Positions 47,058 to 55,376 of a stretch of 64,000 bases of DNA are shown here, piece by piece. The stretch spans positions 124,001-188,000 of the forward strand of contig NZ_CP010552.1 of the NCBI RefSeq assembly GCF_001293165.1, written 5' to 3'. The first letter of the stretch is position 1. Each line of letters starts with the position of its first letter. The translations under genes and the position numbers were made by a program. The notes under the pieces are model-generated. The model was not told the origin of the DNA. It saw nothing but the letters and a program-made list of their open reading frames with translations, and did not search any database. Source of the DNA: Candidatus Thioglobus autotrophicus (lineage in GTDB: Bacteria > Pseudomonadota > Gammaproteobacteria > PS1 > Pseudothioglobaceae).

Positions 47058-48524
47058 ATGAATTACCAAGATTTACGAGAATTTATCTCTGAGCTTGAAA
47101 AGCGCGGAGAACTAAAACGCATTACAACTGAAGTAGATGCTCATTTAGAAATTACTGAGATTTGTCGTCGCACCTTAGACCAACAAGGACCAGCACTCTT
47201 GTTTGAAAATGTTAAAGGCTCCAGTATCCCTGTTTTGGCTAATTTATTTGGCACTACCGGTCGTGTGGCTAGCGCTATGGGTCAAGAAGATTTAGCAGCA
47301 CTTAGAGAATTGGGAAAGCTTTTAGCGGAACTCAAACAACCGGAACCACCCAAAGGTTTAAAAGACGCTATTGAAAAACTCCCAACACTCAAAAAAGTCT
47401 TAAACATGCCGGTTAAAACTGTCAAAAAAGGTTTGTGTCAAGAGGTTATTATTGAAGGTGATGAAGTAGATTTATCTCAGCTACCTATTCAAACTTGCTG
47501 GCCAGGCGATGTTGCACCGCTCATTACCTGGGGGCTAACCATCACTAAAGGCCCTTTGAAAAAACGTCAAAATCTAGGTATTTATCGTCAACAAGTCATT
47601 GGTAAAAACAAGCTTATTATGCGCTGGCTATCGCATCGCGGTGGTGCGCTGGACTTTAAAGATTGGTGTGAAAAATACCCAGGAAAGCCTTATCCAGTAG
47701 CGGTTGCTATTGGCGCTGACCCGGCCACCACGCTTGCTGCCGTAACCCCTATTCCTGACAATTTGAGTGAATACGCATTTGCCGGATTATTACGCGGCAA
47801 AAAAACCAAAGTATGTACCTGTATTGGCAACGATTTACAAGTACCTGAAAATGCTGAAATTATCTTAGAAGGTGTTATTCATCCAGACGAGATGGCAGAT
47901 GAGGGGCCATATGGTGATCACACGGGTTATTATAATGAAGTGGAACGCTTTCCAGTATTTACGGTAGAGCGCATCACCCATCGCAAAAATCCAATTTATC
48001 ATTCTACCTATACGGGTAAGCCAATTGATGAGCCAGCAATATTAGGCGTTGCGCTTAATGAAGTATTTGTACCTTTATTACAGCAACAATATCCAGAAAT
48101 TACTGATTTTTACCTACCACCAGAAGCTTGTTCTTATCGAATGGCTGTGGTCAGTATTAAAAAGCAATATCCCGGTCATGCTAAGCGCGTAATGATGGGC
48201 GTCTGGTCATTCCTACGTCAATTCATGTACACCAAATTTGTGATTATTGTCGATGATGATATTGATGTAAAAGATTGGAAAGAGGTTATTTGGGCCATGA
48301 CCACACGTGTTGATCCAACGCGTGACACCACGCTGATTGACAACACACCAATTGATTATCTTGATTTTGCCTCGCCCATTTCCGGCCTAGGCTCAAAGAT
48401 GGGTATTGATGCCACCAACAAACTTCCAGGGGAGACCGATCGAGAGTGGGGCACGCCAATTGTGATGGATAGTGACGTCATTCAAAGAGTGGATGATATC
48501 TGGTCAGATTTAAAGATTGATTAA
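47058..48524 (+). CDS. ubiD: 4-hydroxy-3-polyprenylbenzoate decarboxylase
   Basis: Prenylated-flavin-dependent decarboxylase of ubiquinone synthesis. The 488 residues start [22 protein letters not shown] and contain the UbiD blocks [16 protein letters not shown] near 151, [20 protein letters not shown] near 174 and [12 protein letters not shown] near 291, whose Glu is catalytic, and [22 protein letters not shown] near 358. The flavin prenyltransferase UbiX is not in the window. Follows dnaQ. Confidence 0.95.
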   Translation: MNYQDLREFISELEKRGELKRITTEVDAHLEITEICRRTLDQQGPALLFENVKGSSIPVLANLFGTTGRVASAMGQEDLAALRELGKLLAELKQPEPPKGLKDAIEKLPTLKKVLNMPVKTVKKGLCQEVIIEGDEVDLSQLPIQTCWPGDVAPLITWGLTITKGPLKKRQNLGIYRQQVIGKNKLIMRWLSHRGGALDFKDWCEKYPGKPYPVAVAIGADPATTLAAVTPIPDNLSEYAFAGLLRGKKTKVCTCIGNDLQVPENAEIILEGVIHPDEMADEGPYGDHTGYYNEVERFPVFTVERITHRKNPIYHSTYTGKPIDEPAILGVALNEVFVPLLQQQYPEITDFYLPPEACSYRMAVVSIKKQYPGHAKRVMMGVWSFLRQFMYTKFVIIVDDDIDVKDWKEVIWAMTTRVDPTRDTTLIDNTPIDYLDFASPISGLGSKMGIDATNKLPGETDREWGTPIVMDSDVIQRVDDIWSDLKID

Positions 48525-48549
48525 TTATAAAAAATCCTAAATTTAGCTA

Positions 48550-48577
48550 TTTACATTTCAACTTAACAAAGTATAAT
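48550..48577 (+). promoter_or_regulatory. Sigma-70 promoter of the tRNA-Pro/Arg/His cluster
   Basis: TTTACA (48550-48555), 16-bp spacer, TATAAT (48572-48577), ending 10 nt before tRNA-Pro. Confidence 0.78.
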
Positions 48578-48587
48578 TCTTTTCTTT

Positions 48588-48664
48588 CGGAGTGTAGCGC
48601 AGCTTGGTAGCGTATCTGGTTTGGGACCAGGTGGTCGAAGGTTCAAATCCTTTCACTCCGACCA
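48588..48664 (+). tRNA. tRNA-Pro (anticodon TGG)
   Basis: Complete cloverleaf: acceptor CGGAGTG with CACTCCG, anticodon stem CTGG/CCAG around loop TTTGGGA (TGG), T-loop GGTTCAAATCC, encoded CCA. First of three tRNA genes read together; the order Pro-Arg-His resembles the gammaproteobacterial argX-hisR-leuT-proM cluster with rearrangement. Confidence 0.97.
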
Positions 48665-48737
48665 TATTATTAATTTGCTCATAAACCTCTACAAATCTTT
48701 ATAGATTTCAACAGAGAGGCACCTATTTCAGGTTTAT

Positions 48738-48814
48738 GCGCCCTTAGCTCAGCTGGATAGAGCAACGGCCTTCTAAGCCGTAGGCCTCAGGTTCGAATCC
48801 TGAAGGGCGCACCA
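48738..48814 (+). tRNA. tRNA-Arg (anticodon TCT)
   Basis: Acceptor GCGCCCT with AGGGCGC, D-loop AGCTCAGCTGGATAGAGC, anticodon stem ACGGC/GCCGT around loop CTTCTAA (TCT, reads AGA/AGG), T-loop GGTTCGAATCC, encoded CCA. Confidence 0.97.
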
Positions 48815-48821
48815 AGTTTAT

Positions 48822-48898
48822 GGCGGGAATAGCTCAGTTGGTAGAGCCCCGGATTGTGATTCCGGTTGTCGCGGGTTCAAACCCCGTTTCTCGCCCCA
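48822..48898 (+). tRNA. tRNA-His (anticodon GTG)
   Basis: Acceptor GGCGGGAA with TTCTCGCC, including the extra G at -1 typical of tRNA-His, anticodon loop ATTGTGATT (GTG), T-loop GGTTCAAACCC, encoded CCA. Its last 23 bases plus one are repeated at 51279-51302, marking an integration site. Confidence 0.97.
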
Positions 48899-48899
48899 C
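48876..48899 (+). repeat. Attachment site, tRNA-His copy
   Basis: TTCAAACCCCGTTTCTCGCC followed by CCAC; identical over 24 bases to 51279-51302. It spans the T-loop to just past the CCA end. Confidence 0.92.
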
Positions 48900-48904
48900 T
48901 ACAC

Positions 48905-48930
48905 ACCCTATTGCGATAGGGTTTAGTTAA
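48905..48930 (+). terminator. Rho-independent terminator after tRNA-His, element-borne
   Basis: Stem ACCCTAT (48905-48911) with ATAGGGT (48916-48922), loop TGCG, then TTTAGTTAAATTTTT. It lies inside the element, 7 nt past the tRNA, mirroring the arrangement at tRNA-Asn. Confidence 0.75.
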
Positions 48931-48947
48931 ATTTTTACCTGTTTCAA

Positions 48948-48966
48948 TGACAACATTTTGACAACA
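48948..48966 (+). repeat. Paired TGACAACA repeats, likely integrase arm sites
   Basis: TGACAACA at 48948-48955 and 48959-48966, that is 50 and 61 nt past the tRNA-His 3' end. The same octamer occurs at the same offsets past tRNA-Asn. Confidence 0.62.
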
Positions 48967-49035
48967 TGTAAAAATTTTTCTCCCTTTCTTCCTTTTTTTA
49001 AGCTTAAAAATAAGAGGTAGAATTGTGCGTTAATT

Positions 49036-49998
49036 TCAGTGAGAAATTTCTACAGATGGTGCAAATTTAAGGACATCATCAAGATGATTTGGAGATAAGT
49101 GAGCATATCTCATTGTCATTTTTAAATCGCTATGACCTGATATTCGTTGCAAAGTCAAAATATCTCCACCATTCATAATAAAATGACTGGCAAATGTATG
49201 TCGCAAAATATGAGTATTCTGCCCTACCGTTTTTTTAATTTTGACTTTCTTAAAGCATTTAGCAAAAAATTTACTATCCGCCTGATCTAATGGGAAATTT
49301 AATGTTTCATTCAATTCTTTATTAATTGGGATGTATCTATTTTTGCCACTCTTGGTATTAAAAAGATTGATTTTTCCATTTTTCAAATGTTCTGGCTGTA
49401 ATCCTTTGGCTTCACCCCATCTGGTTCCACAGGTTAAGCATATTAGGCTTGCTTGATAAGTAGGCTCATGTTGTCTTAACTCTGTAAATAAATCTTGAAT
49501 GTCGTCATTCTCGAGATACGACAGCTCACGTTCAGGAATTTTAATTTGCCTTATGTCTACTAGTGGGTTCTCATAGTTAATTTCATTGAGTCTTTTCAAT
49601 TCATTAAAAATACTAGATAGATAGGTTTACTCATTATTTGCAGTTTTTGGTTTAATTTTTTTCAGTCTTCTAGCTCTATGGTGACTAAAGTCTTGCGCTG
49701 TTAAATTTTTAGCAACTGGATTTCCTAGTGCTTCAATGGTATGTTGCAATAACCCTACTCTACCTTGTCCATCCTTTAGTGTTTGCCCGTGAAGATCATA
49801 CCAAATATCAACAAGCTGCGACAAGGTACGATTATCTTGCCTGTCACCCTGCCACGGCTTACCAGCATCCAGCTCATTTAAATAATGACGCTCATATCTT
49901 TGAGCCTCAATTCTTGTTTTAAAGGTTCGCCTATGACGCTTACCTCTGCTTAAAGATATATCAGCACAAAAAGTACCATTTGAATTTTTTCTAATCAT
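49036..49998 (-). pseudogene. int: Tyrosine-recombinase integrase split by one in-frame stop
   Basis: Read as one frame of 320 codons, the protein starts MIRKNSNGTFCADISLSRGK (arm-binding domain). It continues through a core-binding domain and ends with the catalytic set Arg193 (CGTRWGE), His263/Arg266 (HILRHTFASHF), His289 (ISGHSD) and nucleophile Tyr298 (MRYAHLS). Codon 124 is TAA, flanked by KPKTANNE and TYLSSIFNELKRL; relatives usually have Gln or His there, and a single C-to-T change from CAA would produce it. There is no frameshift. Two fragments could be made (49627-49998, and from a TTG at 49599), the second keeping all catalytic residues. It resembles P2-type phage integrases and is probably inactive. 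Confidence 0.85.
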
Positions 49999-50013
49999 TT
50001 TATCGCCCCATCA

Positions 50014-51105
50014 CTAAAATTCAACAATATGATATTTAGTTGACCTTCCTCCACCAGTAGATTTTAAAATACCTTTACTTGCAAGATCTATCAAGTCTCT
50101 TGCTGCAGTTATATCAGTAGCACTCACTAAATTTTTGTATTTTTTCCTAGATATACCATCATTAAAATCTTCAGTTTCCAATAATCTACCAACCAATTTT
50201 ATTTGTCTATCATTCATACTAATATGACGATATCGATCCCAAAACAAAGTTGTGCTTCTGATTTTATTGAGCTTATGCATGCTACTTTGCGCCGCCAAAC
50301 TCACTTGCTCCAAAAACCAGACAATCCATTGAGTAATATCTAGCTCACCTTTTTGGCATTTTTCTAAAACTTCATAGTACTGTTTTTTATTTTTCTCTAT
50401 CTCAGTTGATAATGAATAAAGCCTAATATCAGTATTCTCGGCATCTGCAAGACAGCGCTCTGCAATCATTCTAGAAAAACGTCCATTACCATCATCAAAT
50501 GGATGAATAGTGACAAAGTAAAATTTTGCAATAGCTGCTTTAATATAACCAGAATTAATATTGTCAGATTGCAGCCAATTTAGGAATACATTCATTTCAT
50601 CATTGATACATTGACGGTCAAGGCATGGCGCTTCAAAATGAATCTGCTCTTTGCCAAATCTACCTGAAATTACTCTCATTTGCGTGTTGCGATAATTGCC
50701 AATAATTAAATCATCAAGAATTGGCTTATCAAGAAACATCATCCCATGCCATTTAAATAGGTCATTTTCTGTTAAGGTGTTTGACGAACTTCTAATAGAT
50801 TCAAGTAAAACATCAATAAAAGCCTCAGAATTTCTAGATATCTGCCCCACCTTGCCGATACCTAACCGATTGGCAATGCTTGAACGTACAGAGTCTCGAT
50901 CAAGAATTTCACCTTCAATTTTTGCACTTGATAACGCCTCATCTAGTAATGATTTAGATTCTAATGCAAGTTTTTTATCCTGATCTAGTTCATTAGCCAA
51001 TAGCATTAATGGAGAAACGTGACTGATTACCTCGGACAGAGCTGACATGACTATTTCAGCATCATATTCAAAATTTGGCCAATTGCCTTGTTGCCATATC
51101 CACAT
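50014..51105 (-). CDS. Fic family protein with DUF4172-type N-terminus
   Basis: A 363-residue Fic enzyme. The N-terminus MWIWQQGNWPNFEYD is the DUF4172 start found in a large Fic subgroup. SSAKIEGE near residue 59 contains the inhibitory motif S-x-x-x-E-G (Ser60, Glu64). The catalytic loop HPFDDGNGR is at 201-209 with His201. A winged-helix-like tail follows near 300-360. It sits 15 bp before the integrase start codon, in the same direction, as the only cargo of the tRNA-His element. It is not a close copy of the Fic protein at 7550-8596. Target unknown. Confidence 0.9.
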   Translation of the reverse strand: MWIWQQGNWPNFEYDAEIVMSALSEVISHVSPLMLLANELDQDKKLALESKSLLDEALSSAKIEGEILDRDSVRSSIANRLGIGKVGQISRNSEAFIDVLLESIRSSSNTLTENDLFKWHGMMFLDKPILDDLIIGNYRNTQMRVISGRFGKEQIHFEAPCLDRQCINDEMNVFLNWLQSDNINSGYIKAAIAKFYFVTIHPFDDGNGRFSRMIAERCLADAENTDIRLYSLSTEIEKNKKQYYEVLEKCQKGELDITQWIVWFLEQVSLAAQSSMHKLNKIRSTTLFWDRYRHISMNDRQIKLVGRLLETEDFNDGISRKKYKNLVSATDITAARDLIDLASKGILKSTGGGRSTKYHIVEF

Positions 51106-51278
51106 ACTGTTACCTCATTAATGAAATAATTAAAGTTATAATAATATCATAAAATGATATGAATAATTATTTAATCGTGTCACCCTACTTTATTATTTTC
51201 ATCCTTTGTCTTCTCCTTCATATGAGGATCAACCTGAGGCATTGTTTCAGAATCTCCGGTCATAATCCATGACATGTA
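51106..51278. other. Non-coding right end of the tRNA-His element
   Basis: No gene is assigned. A 31-codon minus-strand frame (51275-51180, MSWIMTGDSETMPQVDPHMK...) begins next to the attachment repeat and ends GG TGA; it may be the left-over N-terminus of a lost cargo gene. No TGACAACA repeats are seen here. Confidence 0.35.
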
Positions 51279-51302
51279 TTCAAACCCCGTTTCTCGCCCC
51301 AC
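51279..51302 (+). repeat. Attachment site, distal copy of tRNA-His 3' end
   Basis: Exact 24-base copy of 48876-48899. It is followed directly by the terminator at 51311-51334, the expected original neighbour of the tRNA. Confidence 0.92.
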
Positions 51303-51310
51303 ATTTTAAA

Positions 51311-51334
51311 AAAAAGGCCTTGCGGCCTTTTTTT
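51311..51334 (+). terminator. Original terminator of the tRNA cluster, displaced by the element
   Basis: Stem AAAAAGGCC (51311-51319) with GGCCTTTTT (51324-51332), loop TTGC, then further T. It can also work leftward for the prx-grx gene. Confidence 0.85.
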
Positions 51335-51389
51335 TATCTCTAATTTTTAAAATGTATTAAACTTTTACATACAATTAGTAAAGAATTTT

Positions 51390-52118
51390 TTAACTGAAAT
51401 ATTCTTCCAATTCATCAGCACCACCAATGTATTTACCACCAATAAAAACTTGTGGTGTCGAGCTTTTACCGCTTACCGCTCTAAGAGATCTAGAAGTAAT
51501 ATGTTGATCAAGCTCTATCTGTTCTACATAAATACCCTGTTGATTTAATAGCGTTATCGCACGCTCACAGTGTGGGCAGCCTTTTCTACTAAACATAGTG
51601 GCAGTCTCTGGAATATTGGCATTTTTATTAATATATTGAAGCATCGTATCAGCGTCAGAAACTTCAAAAGGGTCGCCTTCTACTTCAGGCTCAATAAACA
51701 TTTTCTCAATTGTGCCATCTTTAACCAGCATAGAATATCTCCAAGATCGATTGCCAAATCCTAGCTCGTCTTTATTAACCAGCATACCCATGGCTTTAGT
51801 AAATTCACCACTTCCATCGGGAATCATTAAAACGTTTTCAGCTTCTTGGTCTTTACGCCACTCATTCATAACAAAAGTATCATTAACCGATATACAAACC
51901 ACTTCATCAACCCCATTGGCCTTTAAAACTGGCGCTAATTCATTGTATCTTGGTAGGTGAGAAGATGAACAGGTAGGCGTATAAGCACCAGGAAGAGCAA
52001 ATACTACTACTGTTTTGTTATTAAAAATATCCTCGGTCGATAAATCAACCCACTGATGATTTTTTTGAATTTTAAAATTAATAGATGGAATTTTATTTCC
52101 TGTGTTGTTTTTTAACAT
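51390..52118 (-). CDS. Peroxiredoxin-glutaredoxin fusion (hybrid Prx5)
   Basis: A 242-residue two-domain antioxidant enzyme. Residues ~1-160 are a Prx5-type peroxiredoxin with the peroxidatic cysteine in PGAYTPTCSSSHLP near residue 49. Residues ~168-242 are a glutaredoxin with the active site CPHC (FSRKGCPHCERAI near 182) and GKSSTPQVFIGGKYIGGADEL near 215. The fused glutaredoxin recycles the peroxiredoxin with glutathione, so one protein reduces peroxides. It is divergent from an OxyR-like regulator 104 bp away, which probably controls it. Confidence 0.93.
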   Translation of the reverse strand: MLKNNTGNKIPSINFKIQKNHQWVDLSTEDIFNNKTVVVFALPGAYTPTCSSSHLPRYNELAPVLKANGVDEVVCISVNDTFVMNEWRKDQEAENVLMIPDGSGEFTKAMGMLVNKDELGFGNRSWRYSMLVKDGTIEKMFIEPEVEGDPFEVSDADTMLQYINKNANIPETATMFSRKGCPHCERAITLLNQQGIYVEQIELDQHITSRSLRAVSGKSSTPQVFIGGKYIGGADELEEYFS

Positions 52119-52150
52119 TTTATTGTCCTATTTGTTTTTAATTAGTGTGC

Positions 52151-52179
52151 ATTATAAATCTAGTTTATAATCAAGTAAA
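52151..52179 (-). promoter_or_regulatory. Likely promoter of the peroxiredoxin-glutaredoxin gene
   Basis: Minus strand TTTACT (52179-52174), 17-bp spacer, TATAAT (52156-52151), 33 nt before the start codon. The divergent OxyR-like protein would be expected to bind in this region; no clear operator half-sites were picked out. Confidence 0.5.
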
Positions 52180-52222
52180 ACGAATAATATCTATTAAAAC
52201 AATCTAAAAAAACGATTATAAA

Positions 52223-53074
52223 ATGCTGCCTTCTATTAAAAACCTCCAGTACCTTATTACACTTAGAGAGACGCTACACTTTTCTAAGGCATCAGAAAAA
52301 TGCTTTGTTAGTCAATCAACTTTAAGTGCAGGAATCGCCAAATTAGAGCAAATCCTACAAACAACTCTAGTTGAAAGGAATAATAAAAAAGTAGTCTTCA
52401 CCTCAATAGGAGAAAAAATAGTATTACAAGCAATGCTGGTCATATCAAATACTAAAGAACTGACAGATATGGCAAAAACCAACTTCCTTGAATCTGAAAT
52501 AGTTGTTGGCACCATACCGACCATATCAGCTTATATTCTGCCAAATTTTTTGAGAAATATAGAAAAAATATTCCCAAAATTAAAAATATCCTTTGTAGAA
52601 GATACGAGTGATAATTTATTAGAAAAACTAAATCAAAATAAAATCGATTTTGCAATTTTTGCTTTTCCCTATGACTTGCCTGATGGTGTTGAGGGCTATG
52701 AGTTGTTCAGAGATCCCTTATGTTTGATTCAACATAAAGATCGAAAAAATGAAAAAATTGACAGTGGAGATCTATTATTACTGGAACAAGGTCATTGCCT
52801 AAGAGCTCATGTAATGCAAGGATATGCCATATCTGAAAAACAACTATCTAGTTTTTCTTGCTCTAGTGTTTCTACTTTAGTAGCTATGATTGACATGAAC
52901 CTTGGTATGAGTTTTTTGCCTAAAATTGCCATTGATTTTGGTGTGCTGTCACCCTATCCAAATATAATCGCCAAGTCTAATTGCCAAGCATCAAGAGGTA
53001 TTGGCATTGTTTATAGAAAAAATAACTATCAAGCTGAAAATATTAAGAAAATAGCCGAAAATTTACGAACATAA
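52223..53074 (+). CDS. OxyR-like LysR-family regulator with one conserved redox Cys
   Basis: A 283-residue LysR-type regulator. The N-terminal helix-turn-helix is FSKASEKCFVSQSTLSAGIAKLE (residues 20-42), and the rest is a periplasmic-binding-protein-like sensor. LLLLEQGHCLRAHVMQGYAI places Cys192 where OxyR has its peroxide-sensing Cys199. The position of the resolving Cys208 is Tyr201; the nearest alternative is Cys213 (SSFSC). It is divergent from the peroxiredoxin-glutaredoxin gene, the classical OxyR target, which supports a peroxide-response role. Sensing by an unusual disulphide or by sulfenate only is inference. Confidence 0.85.
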   Translation: MLPSIKNLQYLITLRETLHFSKASEKCFVSQSTLSAGIAKLEQILQTTLVERNNKKVVFTSIGEKIVLQAMLVISNTKELTDMAKTNFLESEIVVGTIPTISAYILPNFLRNIEKIFPKLKISFVEDTSDNLLEKLNQNKIDFAIFAFPYDLPDGVEGYELFRDPLCLIQHKDRKNEKIDSGDLLLLEQGHCLRAHVMQGYAISEKQLSSFSCSSVSTLVAMIDMNLGMSFLPKIAIDFGVLSPYPNIIAKSNCQASRGIGIVYRKNNYQAENIKKIAENLRT

Positions 53075-53102
53075 TATTGACAGCTGAAATGACGGGCACC
53101 TC

Positions 53103-53351
53103 TTAAGTATCTATACCCATTTCTCGCAGCATTAAATACGCCTCAAGATCATCACACCCGCCCACATGCTTGTTACCTAAAAATACTTGCGGATAAGTCA
53201 GTTCATCGGGTGCCATTTTAAGCATCTCGTCGTTTGTCCAATTAACCTCATCAACTAAGCGAGTCTCATACTCAATACCCTCTTCGTCAAGCATTAATTT
53301 GGCTTGAGTACAAAATGAGCAATTTGGCTTGGTCCAAATAATATTTTTCAT
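53103..53351 (-). CDS. Glutaredoxin
   Basis: An 82-residue thioredoxin-fold protein with the dithiol site in TKPNCSFCTQAK (CSFC near residues 12-15), the TYPQVFLGNKHVGGCDDLEAY block near 57 (cis-Pro and glutathione-binding GG-D-D), close to GrxC-type proteins. It is 12 bp downstream of hslO in the same direction, a redox pairing. The extra Cys in VGGCDD is common in the family. Confidence 0.92.
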   Translation of the reverse strand: MKNIIWTKPNCSFCTQAKLMLDEEGIEYETRLVDEVNWTNDEMLKMAPDELTYPQVFLGNKHVGGCDDLEAYLMLREMGIDT

Positions 53352-53363
53352 GATTAATCCTAG

Positions 53364-54206
53364 TTAGTACGTCGTATTAAAAATACGATCAACATCGTCT
53401 TTATTAAAAAACAAATGTTCATTACAAATTTCATTATGAATGGCAATTTCTCCATGTTCTTTGAGTAAGTCACGTGAATCTTGTTCGCCCAAATTCTGGA
53501 TGATTTTTTCAAATCGCCCCTTATCTTTCGGACATTCGTAACTAACCCACTCAGCATTAAAAAGCTCCACTGTTTCTTCGTGGAATAGACGGTGCAATAA
53601 AGACTCTGTATCAAGGCTAGTTAATTCTTCTTGAGTAACAGTATCTGCCAAAATACCAACTCGATGCCAACCCTCGCTGTCGTATTGATCGGCATCTGGC
53701 ATTCTTTGCAAGAGCATAGCACTCAAGTTATCAGGGGTTGAGCTTACCCATAATTTAGACTCTAATTGCTCAGATTGAGCAAAGTAATCTTCAAAGGTGG
53801 CAATCAAACCTTGGGCGTTTCTAGGTACTAATGATTGAAAACTGTGGTCAGTTTGTGCATTGTATAAAGTAGCAACAATTTGCCCTTCGCCTAGAATTTT
53901 ATCTAAAGAGTCATCCTCTTTAATAACACCTTCTGCTCTAACCATACCGCGAATTTTTAGATCATCACTCACCTCAACCAACAACAAATTTACAATCCCA
54001 TCACCCTGAATTTGTAAAGTAAGCTTGCCTTTGTGCTTCATACCATTGGCCAGAAAAATCGCCAAAGCGCTCAGCTCTGCAAATAATTGACGCACCAAAG
54101 GGTTGTAGCCTCGATTTTGAATCATATCTTGCCAAGCATCATCGAGTGATAAGTGCTGGCCGCGAACGTTCAAATCTTTAAATAAAAATCTTGTATGTAT
54201 ATTCAT
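53364..54206 (-). CDS. hslO: Hsp33 chaperonin with altered zinc site
   Basis: Hsp33 is a chaperone switched on by oxidation of four zinc-binding cysteines (C-x-C and C-x-x-C). The 280 residues align over the whole family: LFAELSALAIFLANGMKHKG near 41, GQIVATLYNAQTDHSFQSLVP near 108 and LFHEETVELFNAEWVSYEC near 207. However, the first pair reads C225-P-K (second Cys missing) and the second reads C261-N-E-H (last Cys replaced by His264). So two of four thiols are absent. Zinc binding by Cys/His may persist, but the usual disulphide switch cannot form in the same way. Next to a glutaredoxin gene. Confidence 0.9.
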   Translation of the reverse strand: MNIHTRFLFKDLNVRGQHLSLDDAWQDMIQNRGYNPLVRQLFAELSALAIFLANGMKHKGKLTLQIQGDGIVNLLLVEVSDDLKIRGMVRAEGVIKEDDSLDKILGEGQIVATLYNAQTDHSFQSLVPRNAQGLIATFEDYFAQSEQLESKLWVSSTPDNLSAMLLQRMPDADQYDSEGWHRVGILADTVTQEELTSLDTESLLHRLFHEETVELFNAEWVSYECPKDKGRFEKIIQNLGEQDSRDLLKEHGEIAIHNEICNEHLFFNKDDVDRIFNTTY

Positions 54207-54247
54207 AGGTATGATTTTAATTTATACCCAGGGATACAAGTAAAAAA

Positions 54248-55063
54248 GTGATTGAAAGAAAAATTACCATTGATACCGACAACCAACCTTTGATTGACGC
54301 CTTAGCTGGAGCAACTAACTTATCAAAACAAAGTCTTAAAAGTGCCCTAGATAAGGGCTGTGTTTGGCTAAAAACAGGCAAAAAAATTAATCGAATTAGG
54401 CGTATTAAAAAACCCTTAAAAATAGGTAATGAAGTTTTTATTTATTTTAATGAAAAAATCTTATCTTCAATACCCGCTCAACCCACCCTGCTACTAGACA
54501 AAAACAGCTATAGCATTTGGTTTAAGCCAGCAGGTGTATTTTCTCAGGGTTCAAAATGGGGCGATCATTGCGCACTCACTCGATTGGTTGAGAAAAAACT
54601 AGATCGGCCCACTTTCTTGGTGCATCGCCTTGATCGTGCAACCAGCGGACTAATGATACTCGCCCACTCAAAAACTATGGCCAGAGAGTTGTCCAAATTA
54701 TTTGCCGATAGACTAATTAAGAAAACTTACCTGGCTATTGTAGCTGGAGATTTTACCCATAAAAAAATCAGCTTAAATACTGATATCGATGAAAAACACG
54801 CTTTAAGCCACATAACCAAGCTTATGCAAAACGCACAAAAATCTTTGCTTAGCGTACATATTGAAACTGGTAGAAAGCACCAAATTAGAAAACACTTAAG
54901 TGAGATAAATTTTCCTATTATTGGTGATCGTTTATATGGCACTGCCAAGAAAAATCACCCAGAAGACTTACAATTACAAGCCGTTAATTTAGTCTTTAAT
55001 TGCCCGATCGATCAACAACCAATCAACATTACCTTATCTAGTGAAGATCAGCTAAAACTCTAA
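54248..55063 (+). CDS. RluA-family pseudouridine synthase
   Basis: Isomerises a uridine in rRNA or tRNA. The 271 residues have an S4-like N-terminus (SLKSALDKGCVWLKTGKKI), the catalytic FLVHRLDRATSGLMILAHS near residue 117 with the essential Asp, and SVHIETGRKHQIRKHLSEINFPIIGDRLYG near 199. This is the RluA/RluC/RluD fold, but the exact target is not decided by sequence alone. The start is a GTG; no ATG is better placed. Divergent from hslO. Confidence 0.87.
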   Translation: MIERKITIDTDNQPLIDALAGATNLSKQSLKSALDKGCVWLKTGKKINRIRRIKKPLKIGNEVFIYFNEKILSSIPAQPTLLLDKNSYSIWFKPAGVFSQGSKWGDHCALTRLVEKKLDRPTFLVHRLDRATSGLMILAHSKTMARELSKLFADRLIKKTYLAIVAGDFTHKKISLNTDIDEKHALSHITKLMQNAQKSLLSVHIETGRKHQIRKHLSEINFPIIGDRLYGTAKKNHPEDLQLQAVNLVFNCPIDQQPINITLSSEDQLKL

Positions 55064-55064
55064 A

Positions 55065-55301
55065 TTAAGAACAATCTCGCTCCACTTCTTGATCCCAAAT
55101 AGCAGGAATAATAATTCTTAGACACTCCATAACCGATAATTCTGCACAAATTGCAGGCTCTTCTGGCGCTGGCGGGTGACGATGTTTTTTAATTATGGAG
55201 GTGGCCGGCTCTTTTAAGACCGGATTTTGATCATTTTTCTGATCTTCACAACCAGAAAGAAGTAGAGTCAGTATTATAAAAATTTTAATCATTAATCGCA
55301 T
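55065..55301 (-). CDS. Small putative lipoprotein
   Basis: A 78-residue protein with a lipoprotein signal (MRLMIKIFIILTLLLSGC, lipobox L-S-G-C at Cys18). The mature part is short, Pro/His/Glu-rich in the middle (IIKKHRHPPAPEEPA) and holds three further cysteines. No family recognised. It lies between the convergent rluA-like gene and divergent htpX. Confidence 0.65.
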   Translation of the reverse strand: MRLMIKIFIILTLLLSGCEDQKNDQNPVLKEPATSIIKKHRHPPAPEEPAICAELSVMECLRIIIPAIWDQEVERDCS

Positions 55302-55376
55302 TGTAACCCAATAGACTTGAATCTATTGGATAATACCCACATCTAATACTCAATTAATACCAAACCAGGATCACTC

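Larger units (their letters stand above)
48876..51302. mobile_element. Small integrative element in tRNA-His (~2.4 kb)
   Basis: Bounded by an exact 24-bp direct repeat (48876-48899 within tRNA-His, and 51279-51302). It contains a tyrosine integrase interrupted by one stop codon and a Fic protein, both on the minus strand. The tRNA remains complete. The original tRNA terminator lies beyond the far repeat, at 51311-51334. Boundaries are seen directly; immobility is inferred from the broken integrase. Confidence 0.9.

Noticed and set aside
49627-49998. A stand-alone small DNA-binding protein gene
   Set aside because: Its stop is in the same frame as the downstream catalytic part; together they form one integrase with a single nonsense codon.
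51180-51275. 31-codon open frame beside the distal attachment site
   Set aside because: Too short, no ribosome site or family motif; described only as a possible remnant.
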